From an uncultured bacterium (GTDB taxonomy: Bacteria; CSSED10-310; CALFER01): a stretch of DNA of 64,000 bases. The stretch's first letter is position 1. The number at the start of each line of letters is the position of its first letter. Shown here piece after piece: positions 9,515 through 18,438 of the stretch. The DNA lies in assembly GCA_937951895.1 (NCBI GenBank), contig CALFER010000091.1, positions 90,676 to 154,675 on the forward strand, in the 5' to 3' direction. A program made the translations under genes and the position numbers. Under the pieces are notes generated by a model. The model was not told where the DNA came from, did no database searches, and saw only the letters and a program-made list of their open reading frames with translations.

Positions 9515-11074
9515 TCATTTACCGCTGACGAAGGGCAGGAAGCCGAGCAGCATCTTAAGATCGTCATCCTCGATGAAGAAACCCCCGCCAAAAAAGACAC
9601 TGTTCTGATCGTTATCCCGCTCCAGGAAATCATCCCATCCCGCGGAGACGTAAAAGTTTTCAAACAGGTTGATACGCCCGCCGAACTTGAGATGCGGATT
9701 GGAATCTCGAGAAAAATCCCAGGCATCCATCGAGAACCGGATGCGATCGCGCCAGAGTTGATAATCCATACCGAACCCACCGGTCGATTCGATGAGTCCG
9801 CCTCTGAACGTAAGATTGTGGTAGATTTTTGCGAACTGGAGTGAATAGGTCAGGTCTGATTTATCCCATCGGCGAAGCGTGAAACGAAGCGGATCCGGAT
9901 AGTCCGACTCCGATTCGAAATCATATTCATATTCTTCTTCGATGTAGCGACCTCTGGGAGAGTTTACGAGTTCGAGCAAGTAATACTTATCAGGACGCGG
10001 TTGGATTTTGATCGAGATAAAGCTTTTTGTTTCGGATGGTTCCGAGAGATATTCCCCGCGATATCCGACGAAGAGCCTGTAATCGCTGACTCGCCCCATG
10101 AACCCTCTGAGTTCGACAGCGGCTTTGTCGATGTTCTTGACGGCGCTGTTGAGATTGGTATGAAACTCGTCTTCGTTGACCAGTTTTCCGATGGAGCCTT
10201 CTCCCTGATCAATTTTCTGAACGACCTCCCGCAGATCACTCACCGTCGCATCAAAGTTTTCAGATGCTTTGGCGACATGATCCAGGGTTGTGCCGATGTT
10301 ACCGCGATTATCGCGCACGATATCGCGAAGGTCGGCAGCGATTGTTTGAATGTCGCGAGAGATCTGAGGCATGGTTTCCGCCAATGCGGCCACGACCTCG
10401 CGCAAGTCGCTCATGGCCGCATTCACATTACCTTGGTTGGAATGGATGATGTCCTTGAGATCACGGGAAATGACCGAGAAATTTGCGATGATCTCGCTGA
10501 GATTTCCCTGGCTGGAGTCGGTTGAATTCGCGAGCGCGGATGTCATTCGATCGATGTTTTCGACGATTCGTGTCAGGCGGTTCGTTCCCTGATCGACTCC
10601 GACAGCTTCTCGCAGTGAAGACGTGATTGCTTTGATGTCATCCCCTATTTCGCTCATCGATGTCATGAGTTGGTCCATTGAAACCGGAGCGCTGCCATCG
10701 ATTGTGTTTTCCGGTTCGAGCCATGGCGTGTGTGCGGTACCCCCCTGGATAAGCACGAATTTTTCACCCATCAGTCCCAGTGATCCGACCTCAACTCTCG
10801 CATCCGCGCGGATTTTGGCATCCGGATTCAATTTCAGGGTGACCTTGGCCTTTCCATCTTCGAGAGCGATTGCATCCACCAGGCCGATCTCCACACCGGC
10901 ATACCGAACGAGAGCTTTAGATTCGAGGCCCGAGATCGTATCGAAGAGGACGTGAATCCGGTATCCATTGTCTTTCTGCCATGGCATCCGATCGCCGTTG
11001 ATCTTGAATGTAAAAACAGTCACGACGGCAATGAACGCCAGCACCAGCAAGCCAACCTTTGATTCAGGTCTCAT
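9515..11074 (-). CDS. mlaD: MlaD-like MCE-domain protein with C-terminal barrel-like region
   Basis: A 519-residue MCE protein of an Mla-type lipid transport system. It has an N-terminal membrane anchor (VGLLVLAFIAVVTVF), an MCE domain at about 35-120 (HVLFDTISGLESKALVRYAG), and a long helical periplasmic region with repeated LREVV and LRDIV heptad-like segments (about 130-320). The C-terminal 190 residues are rich in alternating Tyr, Phe and Trp beta-strand segments. That last part resembles an outer-membrane barrel, so one polypeptide may span the periplasm. Start ATG at 11074 overlaps the mlaF stop (ATGA); a start six codons upstream is less likely. It is far longer than E. coli MlaD (about 180 residues). 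Confidence 0.85.
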   Translation of the reverse strand: MRPESKVGLLVLAFIAVVTVFTFKINGDRMPWQKDNGYRIHVLFDTISGLESKALVRYAGVEIGLVDAIALEDGKAKVTLKLNPDAKIRADARVEVGSLGLMGEKFVLIQGGTAHTPWLEPENTIDGSAPVSMDQLMTSMSEIGDDIKAITSSLREAVGVDQGTNRLTRIVENIDRMTSALANSTDSSQGNLSEIIANFSVISRDLKDIIHSNQGNVNAAMSDLREVVAALAETMPQISRDIQTIAADLRDIVRDNRGNIGTTLDHVAKASENFDATVSDLREVVQKIDQGEGSIGKLVNEDEFHTNLNSAVKNIDKAAVELRGFMGRVSDYRLFVGYRGEYLSEPSETKSFISIKIQPRPDKYYLLELVNSPRGRYIEEEYEYDFESESDYPDPLRFTLRRWDKSDLTYSLQFAKIYHNLTFRGGLIESTGGFGMDYQLWRDRIRFSMDAWDFSRDSNPHLKFGGRINLFENFYVSAGWDDFLERDNDQNSVFFGGGFFIEDDDLKMLLGFLPFVSGK

Positions 11075-11877
11075 GATGAAATGCTCCCGCAATCCGGATC
11101 GGGCTCCGGAGTCTTTTCGTGGATCGATCGCGTCAATCGTGCTGTTCTGTCTGCGACGAATTCCCGGACTTCCGGAATCGTCGCGTGTGAAAACTCCTCG
11201 GGAGTGCCGACCATGATCACTTTGCCCTTATACAGCATGGCAATGCGGTGAGCAATCCGATATGCGCTGCGCATGTCATGGGTAATAGTTATAGACGTGA
11301 CCCGGTATCGATCGCGAGTGCGCACGATCAGGCGATCGATGACTCCGCCGACGACCGGGTCCAGCCCCGTTGTCGGCTCATCATAGAGCATGATGGATGG
11401 ATTTGGGGCCATTGCGCGAGCAAGGCCGACGCGCTTTTTCATGCCTCCGGAGAGATCGGAGGGCATCAGTTTTTCTCTGCCGTCCATTTCGACCAAGCTG
11501 AGCATTTCGGTCACCTTCGTCGCGATTTCCCGCTCGGACATACCACCACGTTCCCGCAACGGGAACGCGACATTGTCATAAACATTCATCGAGTCGAACA
11601 AGGCTCCGCCCTGAAAGAGCATGCCGAATCGCCGGCAGAACAGGCCAAGTTGATATGGATGGAGGGAGGAGACGTCGACACCGTCCACTCTGATTTCACC
11701 TGAATCCGGTTTCATGAGGCCGATGACATGTTTGATCAGCACACTCTTGCCGGTGCCGCTCGCACCGATGACTACCATGGATTCACCACTTCGGATATCC
11801 AGATCGACACCGTCGAGTACGACTTTTGAACCGAATTTCTTCTTCAAACCGCGGATTTGGATCGTTGCTTCTTGCAT
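11071..11877 (-). CDS. mlaF: Mla-type ABC transporter ATP-binding protein
   Basis: A 268-residue ABC ATPase. Walker A is GASGTGKS, the signature is LSGGMKKR, and Walker B is IMLYDEPTTGLDP with an H-loop in SITITHDM. The GMKKRVGLARA and TGLDPVV features are typical of MlaF. It powers phospholipid movement between inner and outer membranes. It sits between mlaE (12 bases upstream) and mlaD (overlapping). No mlaC or mlaB is seen nearby. Confidence 0.95.
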   Translation of the reverse strand: MQEATIQIRGLKKKFGSKVVLDGVDLDIRSGESMVVIGASGTGKSVLIKHVIGLMKPDSGEIRVDGVDVSSLHPYQLGLFCRRFGMLFQGGALFDSMNVYDNVAFPLRERGGMSEREIATKVTEMLSLVEMDGREKLMPSDLSGGMKKRVGLARAMAPNPSIMLYDEPTTGLDPVVGGVIDRLIVRTRDRYRVTSITITHDMRSAYRIAHRIAMLYKGKVIMVGTPEEFSHATIPEVREFVADRTARLTRSIHEKTPEPDPDCGSISS

Positions 11878-11889
11878 CCGGAAAGGTCT

Positions 11890-12678
11890 CTACACGCTGA
11901 AAAACAGTGCCCCCATGAAATAGTCAATAATGAGAATCAGCATCATCGAGATGACGACGGCAGAGGTTGTCGCCTTGCCGACCCCTTCGGCACCGCCTCT
12001 CGTGAAGAATCCCCGATAGCATCCGATGATGGCGATCACCACGCCGAATACAGCGGATTTGACAAGACCCGAGTACACGTCTTCGAACTCAAGAAAATCG
12101 AATGAAGCACGGATGTAAACCGTGGAGTTCAAACGATACACCTGAGTTCCGACAAAAAAACCACCGGCAATGCCCAGGCCATCCGCCAGCATCGTCAGAA
12201 TCGGCATCATAAAGATGCTGGCAAGAAACCGGGGAACAATCAGATAGTGGATTGGGTTGACGGCGAGGGTGTACAGAGCATCGATCTGTTCGGTGACGCG
12301 CATCGTGCCCAACTCGGCCGCCATGGCGCTGCCCACACGTCCCGCAACGATCAGACCGGTCAGAACCGGGGCGAGTTCCCGGCAGAGGGCGATCGCCACC
12401 ATCGTTCCGATCAGGTTTTCTGCATTAAATCGTTTGAATGAGGAATAGCTCTGGAGAGCGAGAATCGCTCCGGTTGACAGTGCCGTGATCGTCACGACAG
12501 CGAGAGAACGGACACCGATTTCCTCCATCTGTTTAAAAATGAGTTTCAGACGGAAAGGGCGACGAAAAACCCATAGCAGGGTCTGGTACATCATGATGAC
12601 GATCCGGCCGCTTTCCTCGATGAACCGAAGGATCGGCAGACCGAAGTATCCGAGAAACCGTTCGAGTTTCTGTGTCAT
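11890..12678 (-). CDS. mlaE: Mla-type ABC transporter permease
   Basis: A 262-residue MlaE-family permease with about five to six membrane segments. Conserved stretches include LCRELAPVLTGLIVAGRVGSA, AAELGTMRVTEQIDAL and NPIHYLIVPR. It forms the inner-membrane channel of the Mla complex. The ATG at 12678 overlaps the dnaB stop by 4 bases, so the operon continues from dnaB into the mla genes. Confidence 0.95.
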   Translation of the reverse strand: MTQKLERFLGYFGLPILRFIEESGRIVIMMYQTLLWVFRRPFRLKLIFKQMEEIGVRSLAVVTITALSTGAILALQSYSSFKRFNAENLIGTMVAIALCRELAPVLTGLIVAGRVGSAMAAELGTMRVTEQIDALYTLAVNPIHYLIVPRFLASIFMMPILTMLADGLGIAGGFFVGTQVYRLNSTVYIRASFDFLEFEDVYSGLVKSAVFGVVIAIIGCYRGFFTRGGAEGVGKATTSAVVISMMLILIIDYFMGALFFSV

Positions 12679-14072
12679 GATTCCTCGACCGGAGCAGGAA
12701 TCTCACTGTAGATATCATCTGCAAGATCCCTGAATTTCAGGCTGTTTCTGATGAACGCAAGGAAAACCGAACCGGTTGGCCCGCTTCGTTGTTTCGCCAC
12801 GATGATCTCGGCAACCCCCGCCGAACTCATTTTTGCGTTGTCTCTTTCGATCTCCTTGATTTTATAATACTCGGGACGATAGAGAAAAATCACGACATCT
12901 GCATCCTGTTCGATAGCCCCGGATTCCCGCAGGTCAGACAACTGGGGGCGATTTCCGGTGCGACTTTCCACCGCTCGGGACAATTGCGAGAGAGCGATGA
13001 CGGGACAATCCAGTTCCTTGGCCATAAACTTCAAAGAGCGTGATATTTCACTAATTTCCAGTTGACGGCTCTCGACATCGCGACGTCCTTGCATCAGTTG
13101 GAGATAATCGACCATGATCAATCCGAGTCCGAAGCGGGATTTAATGCGTCTGGCTCTGGAGCGCATTTCGAGGATACCGAGAGATGGTGAGTCATCGATA
13201 AAGATCGGTGCTCGGGACATTTCGATCGCGACATGTGCGATTTTCGCCCAGTCATCCTGACGAATGTAACCCGTTCTGAGTTCCTGTCCGTCGACTTCAG
13301 CCTCCGCACAGAGCATTCTCTGCACGAGTTGTTCTTCAGTCATTTCCAGGCTGAAGATCAGGACGGGAGTGGACAGGTGCGTGCCGACGTGTGCGGCAAT
13401 ATTCAATCCGAATGTCGTCTTGCCCATTGCCGGACGGGCGGCGACAATGATCAGTTCACCTCCGTGCATTCCTGCGAGCATTTTATCGAGATCGCTGAAA
13501 CCGGAAGGAGTGCCGGTGATGAGTTCGGGTTTTTTGGAAATTTTATCGAGGTTTTCAAACGTCACCATCATGACGTCTTTGATTGATTTGGGTCCTCGCG
13601 ATTCACCCGCCTGAGCGATTTGGAAGATCGCCGATTCAGCGCTTTCGACAAGGTCTCGTACATCGCCTTCAGCCTGATATCCTCGATCGGTAATTTCCTC
13701 GGTAACCTCGATCAGTTTCCGGAGTACCGCTTTTTCATGGACAAGTCTCGCGTAGTACTCGATATTCGCCGCTGAAGAGCCCTCGTCGAACAGGCTGCCC
13801 AAAGCGGCGACGCCACCGGCGACATCGAGTTGTCCGTCTTTCTCGAGTTGCGACTTGAGGCTGACCAGATCGATCAACGTGGAATGATCGTTGAGCGCAC
13901 ACATGGACTGGTAGATTACCTGATGCGATTCTCTGAAAAAATCGGAAGGTGCGAGGATATTAATGACTGAATTGAGTGCGGAGTTTCGCAGGAGAATGCC
14001 GCTGAGCAGGGCACGTTCGGCTTCGAGATTGCACGGAGGTTTTCGTGCGGAGTATTGAGGGCTTGTCGTCAT
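12675..14072 (-). CDS. dnaB: replicative DNA helicase DnaB
   Basis: A 465-residue hexameric replicative helicase. The N-terminal domain starts NLEAERALLSGILL. The RecA-like ATPase domain has Walker A ARPAMGKT, a Walker B region LIMVDYLQLMQG, VIALSQLSRAVE and the arginine-finger region SDLRESGAIEQDADVV. No intein is present. It follows rplI in the standard rpsF-rplI-dnaB order. Confidence 0.98.
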   Translation of the reverse strand: MTTSPQYSARKPPCNLEAERALLSGILLRNSALNSVINILAPSDFFRESHQVIYQSMCALNDHSTLIDLVSLKSQLEKDGQLDVAGGVAALGSLFDEGSSAANIEYYARLVHEKAVLRKLIEVTEEITDRGYQAEGDVRDLVESAESAIFQIAQAGESRGPKSIKDVMMVTFENLDKISKKPELITGTPSGFSDLDKMLAGMHGGELIIVAARPAMGKTTFGLNIAAHVGTHLSTPVLIFSLEMTEEQLVQRMLCAEAEVDGQELRTGYIRQDDWAKIAHVAIEMSRAPIFIDDSPSLGILEMRSRARRIKSRFGLGLIMVDYLQLMQGRRDVESRQLEISEISRSLKFMAKELDCPVIALSQLSRAVESRTGNRPQLSDLRESGAIEQDADVVIFLYRPEYYKIKEIERDNAKMSSAGVAEIIVAKQRSGPTGSVFLAFIRNSLKFRDLADDIYSEIPAPVEES

Positions 14073-14088
14073 GATGCTTGCGACGACA

Positions 14089-14532
14089 TCACTTGTTGAC
14101 GACCCAGACCTTCAATACCGATTCTATATCCTGCGCGAGCCTGACCTTGACCGAATAGATACCGAGTTTCTTGATGGGTTCATCGAGGAGAATCTGCTTT
14201 TTCTCGAGGGTGATTCCCTCTTCTTCAAGGCTCTTGATGATATCCTGGGTGGTCACCGAACCATATAGTTTATCGTTCTCGCCGGCTTGCCGAACAATCG
14301 AGCAAGAGATATTCCGGAGCGCGGCGGCGAGTTCGGAAGCATCTTTGAGTTTTCTTTTTTTAAGATTCTCCTGCTTCTGGGTTTCGCGCTGGCGTTGCTG
14401 AAGATGCGTTTCTGTTGCAGGGACAGCTAGCCCCTTGGGGATCAGGAAATTTCGTGCATAGCCGTCATTGACAACGACCTTCTGACCCTCTTTCCCTAAA
14501 CCCCTGACGTTTGCTTTCAGTAAGAGTTCCAC
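14089..14532 (-). CDS. rplI: 50S ribosomal protein bL9
   Basis: A 147-residue bL9 with the N-terminal rRNA-binding domain (VRGLGKEGQKVVVNDGYARNF), the long connecting helix and a C-terminal domain. Translation starts at GTG (14530-14532) after GGAGG. The 95-base spacer towards rpsF, where rpsR normally lies, holds no S18-like frame. Confidence 0.97.
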   Translation of the reverse strand: MELLLKANVRGLGKEGQKVVVNDGYARNFLIPKGLAVPATETHLQQRQRETQKQENLKKRKLKDASELAAALRNISCSIVRQAGENDKLYGSVTTQDIIKSLEEEGITLEKKQILLDEPIKKLGIYSVKVRLAQDIESVLKVWVVNK

Positions 14533-14627
14533 TTCAGTTCCCTCCTGACATCAAGGCAGCGAGACGATCTTTCCCGAGGTTATCGAGCCGAAACGATACG
14601 AATGAAGAACCGAAGCGTCAGATGGGA

Positions 14628-15122
14628 TTATTCGTCCCGATTCGAGGCGTCGTCGCGTCCGTCTTCGAAGTCATCCTCTTCCTGGAAATCTTCACCGTCT
14701 CCATCACGAGTCGGTTTGCGCCGCGGCGTCTGGTCGGATTCTCCGTCATCAAAATGTCGTTCGGCATCCGTAAAGGCTGTCGTTGATGTTTCGATTTTTT
14801 CGGCAATCGACTGTGCAATGGATAGTTGTGATTCATCGAGCCGAACGGTCTGAAACTTGATCACATCTTCCGTGATCTTGAACTGACGCTCGATCTCATC
14901 TTTGACCTTCGGTTCGCCTTGAACATGCATCAACACAAAGATGCCCTGGCGAAATTTGGCAACATCATAAGCCAGATTGCGTTTTCCCCAGCGGGAAATC
15001 TTCGTGACCTGGCCGCCCATTCCCGTAATGATGCCCTGCCACTGTGTGATTCGTTGTTCGACGATTTCTGTGGCGAGATTCGGATTCATAATCGTAATCA
15101 TCTCATAAGTTTTTGCACTCAT
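14628..15122 (-). CDS. rpsF: 30S ribosomal protein bS6 with acidic C-terminal tail
   Basis: A 164-residue bS6. Residues 1-100 are the ferredoxin-like S6 fold (YEMITIMNPNL, WGKRNLAYDVAKFRQGIFVLM). The remaining 60 or so residues form a charged, probably disordered tail rich in Asp, Glu and Arg. Acidic tails are known for S6 and are targets of RimK glutamate ligation in some bacteria; here this is only a possibility. rpsR and ssb do not follow it. Confidence 0.95.
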   Translation of the reverse strand: MSAKTYEMITIMNPNLATEIVEQRITQWQGIITGMGGQVTKISRWGKRNLAYDVAKFRQGIFVLMHVQGEPKVKDEIERQFKITEDVIKFQTVRLDESQLSIAQSIAEKIETSTTAFTDAERHFDDGESDQTPRRKPTRDGDGEDFQEEDDFEDGRDDASNRDE

Positions 15123-15124
15123 CG

Positions 15125-15754
15125 CTACTCTGAAACCTCACTACGTTTGTTTGTTTCACCATCGGCGCCGGTATTCGTCTGCTCCCGTTGCGCCGGACGG
15201 CTGTTGAAAAGATTCATGGCTTTCTGGATCCCTTCGAAAACGATCATATCGACGGCATCAGCAGCCCGTTTCATACCCGTGAAAAACCGTTCCTCATCAC
15301 CCACGCTCGGCGGAGACAGGACAAAATCGATGGTCTCTGAGGGTGTCTCCGGTTTTCCGATTCCGATTCTAACACGGATAAACCCGGATTGACCAGTGGA
15401 TTGCACGATCGATTCGATGCCCTTGTGTCCGCCCGTCCCTCCGCCATGTTTCACTCGAATTGACCCGAGGGGGATATCGAGATCATCGTGGAGGACGATC
15501 AACTCATCCGGAGCGATCGAATGTTGCCGGATCAAGCGTGAAACCGGAATTCCGGAACGGTTCATGAACAGCAACGGCTTGATCAACAATACCTCTTTCT
15601 GAGCCAGCCTGATTCTCGATTGCATGCAATCTCCGGACATCGCCCAGCGTGTTCCGTGATGGCGCGACTTGCAGATATCCAGAGCGAGCCAACCGGCGTT
15701 ATGCCGAGTTGTTTCGTATTGCAGCCCGGGGTTACCGAGTCCGACAAGCAGCAT
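15125..15754 (-). CDS. pth: peptidyl-tRNA hydrolase
   Basis: A 209-residue Pth that releases tRNA from stalled peptidyl-tRNA. It starts LLVGLGNPGLQYETTRHNAGW, which contains the catalytic His. FMNRSGIPV (the FMNxSG motif), HDDLDIPLGSIRVKHGGGTGGH and the downstream GIGKP are conserved. The last 20 residues are a polar extension. It lies between rplY and rpsF, two bases from rpsF. Confidence 0.97.
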   Translation of the reverse strand: MLLVGLGNPGLQYETTRHNAGWLALDICKSRHHGTRWAMSGDCMQSRIRLAQKEVLLIKPLLFMNRSGIPVSRLIRQHSIAPDELIVLHDDLDIPLGSIRVKHGGGTGGHKGIESIVQSTGQSGFIRVRIGIGKPETPSETIDFVLSPPSVGDEERFFTGMKRAADAVDMIVFEGIQKAMNLFNSRPAQREQTNTGADGETNKRSEVSE

Positions 15755-15782
15755 GCCCGATCGCGTTCAACCGGATTCAGGA

Positions 15783-16433
15783 TCAACCGGCGTCTTTCGC
15801 TGCGGCTTTCGGCTGTGCTTCCGTTGCAGCAGCTTCGGTTTCAAGAGGCTGTGCTTCGGTCACTTTGATTTCCTTGATAGCAGCAACCGTCACCATGACC
15901 CGATCGGTATCATCCAAGAACTCAACATTCGGATAAGTCCGAATATCACGGATTGCCAGATTCTGCCCGATATGGAGCGTCTCGACGTTGACTTCAATGT
16001 ACTCCGGGAGATTTTCCGGCAGACACCGAATCGAGATTTCGCGCATCAAAGTCTGCATGGCGCCACCTTGTTCGGTCACACCAAACGCTTTCCCGGTGTA
16101 GACAACCGGAATCGAGGTTGTCAGCTTGTGCCCGCTCGTGACCTCATAGAAATCGATATGAGTGATCAACCCTGTGACGGGATCTTTCTGAACATCCTTG
16201 CACATGACCATGTGGGCCGTTTCGCCTTTGTCACCCGCAATGTCCATTCCCCAGATGCGATGCAAACCGCTTCCTGTGAACAGGCGGGTTGCTTCCATCC
16301 GATCGAGAGTCAACGGGATGCCCGGCTTCTTCGGAGCATAAATGACTGCTGGAATCAAACCGGCACTTCGAAGTTTTCGAGTGCCACTTTTGCCTGTCTG
16401 CGTTCGGAAATTTGCTTTTACCCGACTTTCCAT
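15783..16433 (-). CDS. rplY: 50S ribosomal protein bL25 (CTC/TL5 type)
   Basis: A 216-residue long-form bL25: an N-terminal 5S-rRNA-binding domain (GKSGTRKLRSAGLIPAVIY) followed by the beta-rich CTC domain and an Ala/Glu tail. GGAGG precedes the ATG at 16433; an upstream ATG at 16457 has no such site. The prs-rplY-pth order is widely conserved. Confidence 0.95.
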   Translation of the reverse strand: MESRVKANFRTQTGKSGTRKLRSAGLIPAVIYAPKKPGIPLTLDRMEATRLFTGSGLHRIWGMDIAGDKGETAHMVMCKDVQKDPVTGLITHIDFYEVTSGHKLTTSIPVVYTGKAFGVTEQGGAMQTLMREISIRCLPENLPEYIEVNVETLHIGQNLAIRDIRTYPNVEFLDDTDRVMVTVAAIKEIKVTEAQPLETEAAATEAQPKAAAKDAG

Positions 16434-16484
16434 GTTTTGTTCCTCCAAGACATCCACAAATCTCTCAAATACGACGGTGGATTG

Positions 16485-17420
16485 CTAAACAAAAAGAGAA
16501 CTGATCGACGTTTCCATATGGATCCGTTTGATGGCTTCCGCAAGAAGTGGAGCGATAGTCAGAGTATGAATCTTCGTGTGGTCTCCGATGGTGCTCCGGG
16601 GTGAGATCGTATTCGTGACGATGACCTCATCCAGATTGGTATTGTTTTCGATGCGATCGATAGCAGGGGGAGAAAATACAGCATGAGTTCCGCATGCCAC
16701 AACCTTTTCCGCGCCGGCTTCTTTGAGCGCCCCAACCGCCTTCATGAGTGTTCCGGCCGTATCGATAATATCGTCGAGGATCAGGACATTTCGGTTGCGG
16801 ACATCACCGATGATCCGAATCGACTCGGCGACATTGGGGCTTTCCCTGCGCTTATCGGCAACCGCGAGATCTGTATTGAGACATTTGGCCAGGAAACGTG
16901 CGCGTTCGACACCCCCTGCATCCGGCGAAACGATCATGAGGTTTTTCGCGTAGGATTGCTTTTTGATGTATTCAAGAAAAACCGGGGTGGCGTAGAGATG
17001 ATCCACCGGGATGGTGAAGAAACCTTGGATCTGTCCGGCGTGAAGATCCATGGTGAGAATTCTGTGAGCGCCGGCGATGGTGAGCAGATCTGCGACGAGG
17101 CGCGCGGTAATCGGAACCCGGGGTTTGTCTTTTCTGTCCTGACGGGCATAACCATAGTACGGGAGTACCGCCGTGATTCTCTGTGCGGAGGCGCGCCGTG
17201 CCGCATCGATCATGACGAGCAACTCCATGAGGTTTTCATTGGCGGGGGCACAGGTCGGCTGGACAATAAACACATCCTTCCCGCGAATGTTCTCTTGAAT
17301 CTGCAGGTGAATCTCGCCGTCTGCAAAGCGATCCACTTCAATTTCACCCGGACGAATCGACAGATACTCGCAAATCTCCTGTCCCAATCGCGGATGTGCT
17401 TTGCCGAAGAATACCTTCAT
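16485..17420 (-). CDS. prs: ribose-phosphate pyrophosphokinase
   Basis: A 311-residue PRPP synthase, making PRPP from ribose 5-phosphate and ATP for nucleotide, His and Trp synthesis. Motifs are FADGEIHLQIQENIRGKDVF, LPYYGYARQDRK, TMDLHAGQIQGFF and the PRPP loop LILDDIIDTAGT. The ATG at 17420 matches the family N-terminus KVFFGKAHPRLG; the frame is open 15 codons further up. It lies just downstream of tRNA-Gln and ispE, the same neighbourhood as in E. coli. Confidence 0.97.
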   Translation of the reverse strand: MKVFFGKAHPRLGQEICEYLSIRPGEIEVDRFADGEIHLQIQENIRGKDVFIVQPTCAPANENLMELLVMIDAARRASAQRITAVLPYYGYARQDRKDKPRVPITARLVADLLTIAGAHRILTMDLHAGQIQGFFTIPVDHLYATPVFLEYIKKQSYAKNLMIVSPDAGGVERARFLAKCLNTDLAVADKRRESPNVAESIRIIGDVRNRNVLILDDIIDTAGTLMKAVGALKEAGAEKVVACGTHAVFSPPAIDRIENNTNLDEVIVTNTISPRSTIGDHTKIHTLTIAPLLAEAIKRIHMETSISSLFV

Positions 17421-17493
17421 GGTATCCCGGATAGAATCCGTTCCCGTTCCGTCTTGCCAGTTCATGCAGTGAAAAACCCCTATATCAGAGATG

Positions 17494-17565
17494 CTGGGGC
17501 GGAAGGATTCGAACCCTCACATGTCGGGACCAAAACCCGATGCCTTACCATTTGGCGACGCCCCA
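17494..17565 (-). tRNA. tRNA-Gln (TTG)
   Basis: A 72-nt cloverleaf with acceptor stem TGGGGCG/CGCCCCA, anticodon stem TCGGG/CCCGA and loop TTTTGGT (anticodon TTG). It lies between ispE and prs. Confidence 0.95.
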
Positions 17566-17586
17566 GTTTCGCATTCTCAAGGCAAA

Positions 17587-18438
17587 TCAGTCGACTGTTT
17601 CCACGCACCTGACCCACTGAAATCGACGCTCGGCCGCACCCCGAGCTTCCTCAGCCAGCACGGTGGAGTTATAAACACCAAACACCGTTCCACCGCTCCC
17701 GGATACGATTGCTCGACATGCGCCATTCTGCTTCAGCCAATCCAGTGCTTCACCGATGACCGGATATCGCTGCACGACCACGGCCTCCAAATCATTGGAA
17801 ACGTGATCGAGAACCAAAGCAGTCCAGGCCGGGTCGACCCGTGAAGCGGGACGTATATTAAGAGGCTGCCTGGGGGTTGTCAAGTTTAAGTTGAGTCCTC
17901 CGTAAATCATAGGCGTCGGCACGGGAAATCCCGGATTGATTAGTAAAAGTGGCAGCCGACCGATCGATTGAACCGGTGTGATGACTTCCCCCCGCCCCTC
18001 CACGAGAGCAGTCCCCCGATACAGGAAAAAGGGGACATCCGATCCGAGCCCTGCAGCGATATCCTCGAGTCGACTCGGTGAAACGGGTTCACCGAAATGG
18101 ACGTTTAAAAACTGCAGAACCGTACCGGCGTTCGAGGATCCTCCTCCCATGCCGCCCCCGATCGGTATCGCCTTCCGAAGCTCGACTTCAGCTCCGAACT
18201 CAATTCCGGTCTCGCGCTGAAACACCCGAATCGCACGCACGATGAGGTTGTCGTCGGCACAAGACAGACCCGGGACGTCCGCGGTCAACGAAACGCCTGA
18301 ATCACGCCAGACCCATGCGATTCGATCGTACAGCGAAACAGTTTGCATGATCGAGAAGATTTCGTGAAATCCATCGGTTCGTCGGAACAACACATGCAGG
18401 ATCAGATTGATCTTGGCGGGAGATAAAAGTTCGATCAT
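17587..18438 (-). CDS. ispE: 4-diphosphocytidyl-2-C-methyl-D-erythritol kinase
   Basis: A 283-residue GHMP kinase of the MEP isoprenoid pathway. It starts MIELLSPAKINLILHVLFRR, contains DGFHEI, the ATP loop PIGGGMGGGSSNAG, GSDVPFFL and the C-terminal VSGSGGTVFGV. The ATG at 18438 overlaps the stop of the preceding lipoprotein gene by 4 bases. A start six codons upstream is possible but less like the family. Confidence 0.96.
   Translation of the reverse strand: MIELLSPAKINLILHVLFRRTDGFHEIFSIMQTVSLYDRIAWVWRDSGVSLTADVPGLSCADDNLIVRAIRVFQRETGIEFGAEVELRKAIPIGGGMGGGSSNAGTVLQFLNVHFGEPVSPSRLEDIAAGLGSDVPFFLYRGTALVEGRGEVITPVQSIGRLPLLLINPGFPVPTPMIYGGLNLNLTTPRQPLNIRPASRVDPAWTALVLDHVSNDLEAVVVQRYPVIGEALDWLKQNGACRAIVSGSGGTVFGVYNSTVLAEEARGAAERRFQWVRCVETVD

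Noticed and set aside
14533..14627. Possible remnant of rpsR
   Set aside because: The translated spacer (RLDNLGKDRLAALMSG on the minus strand) does not match S18 sequence.
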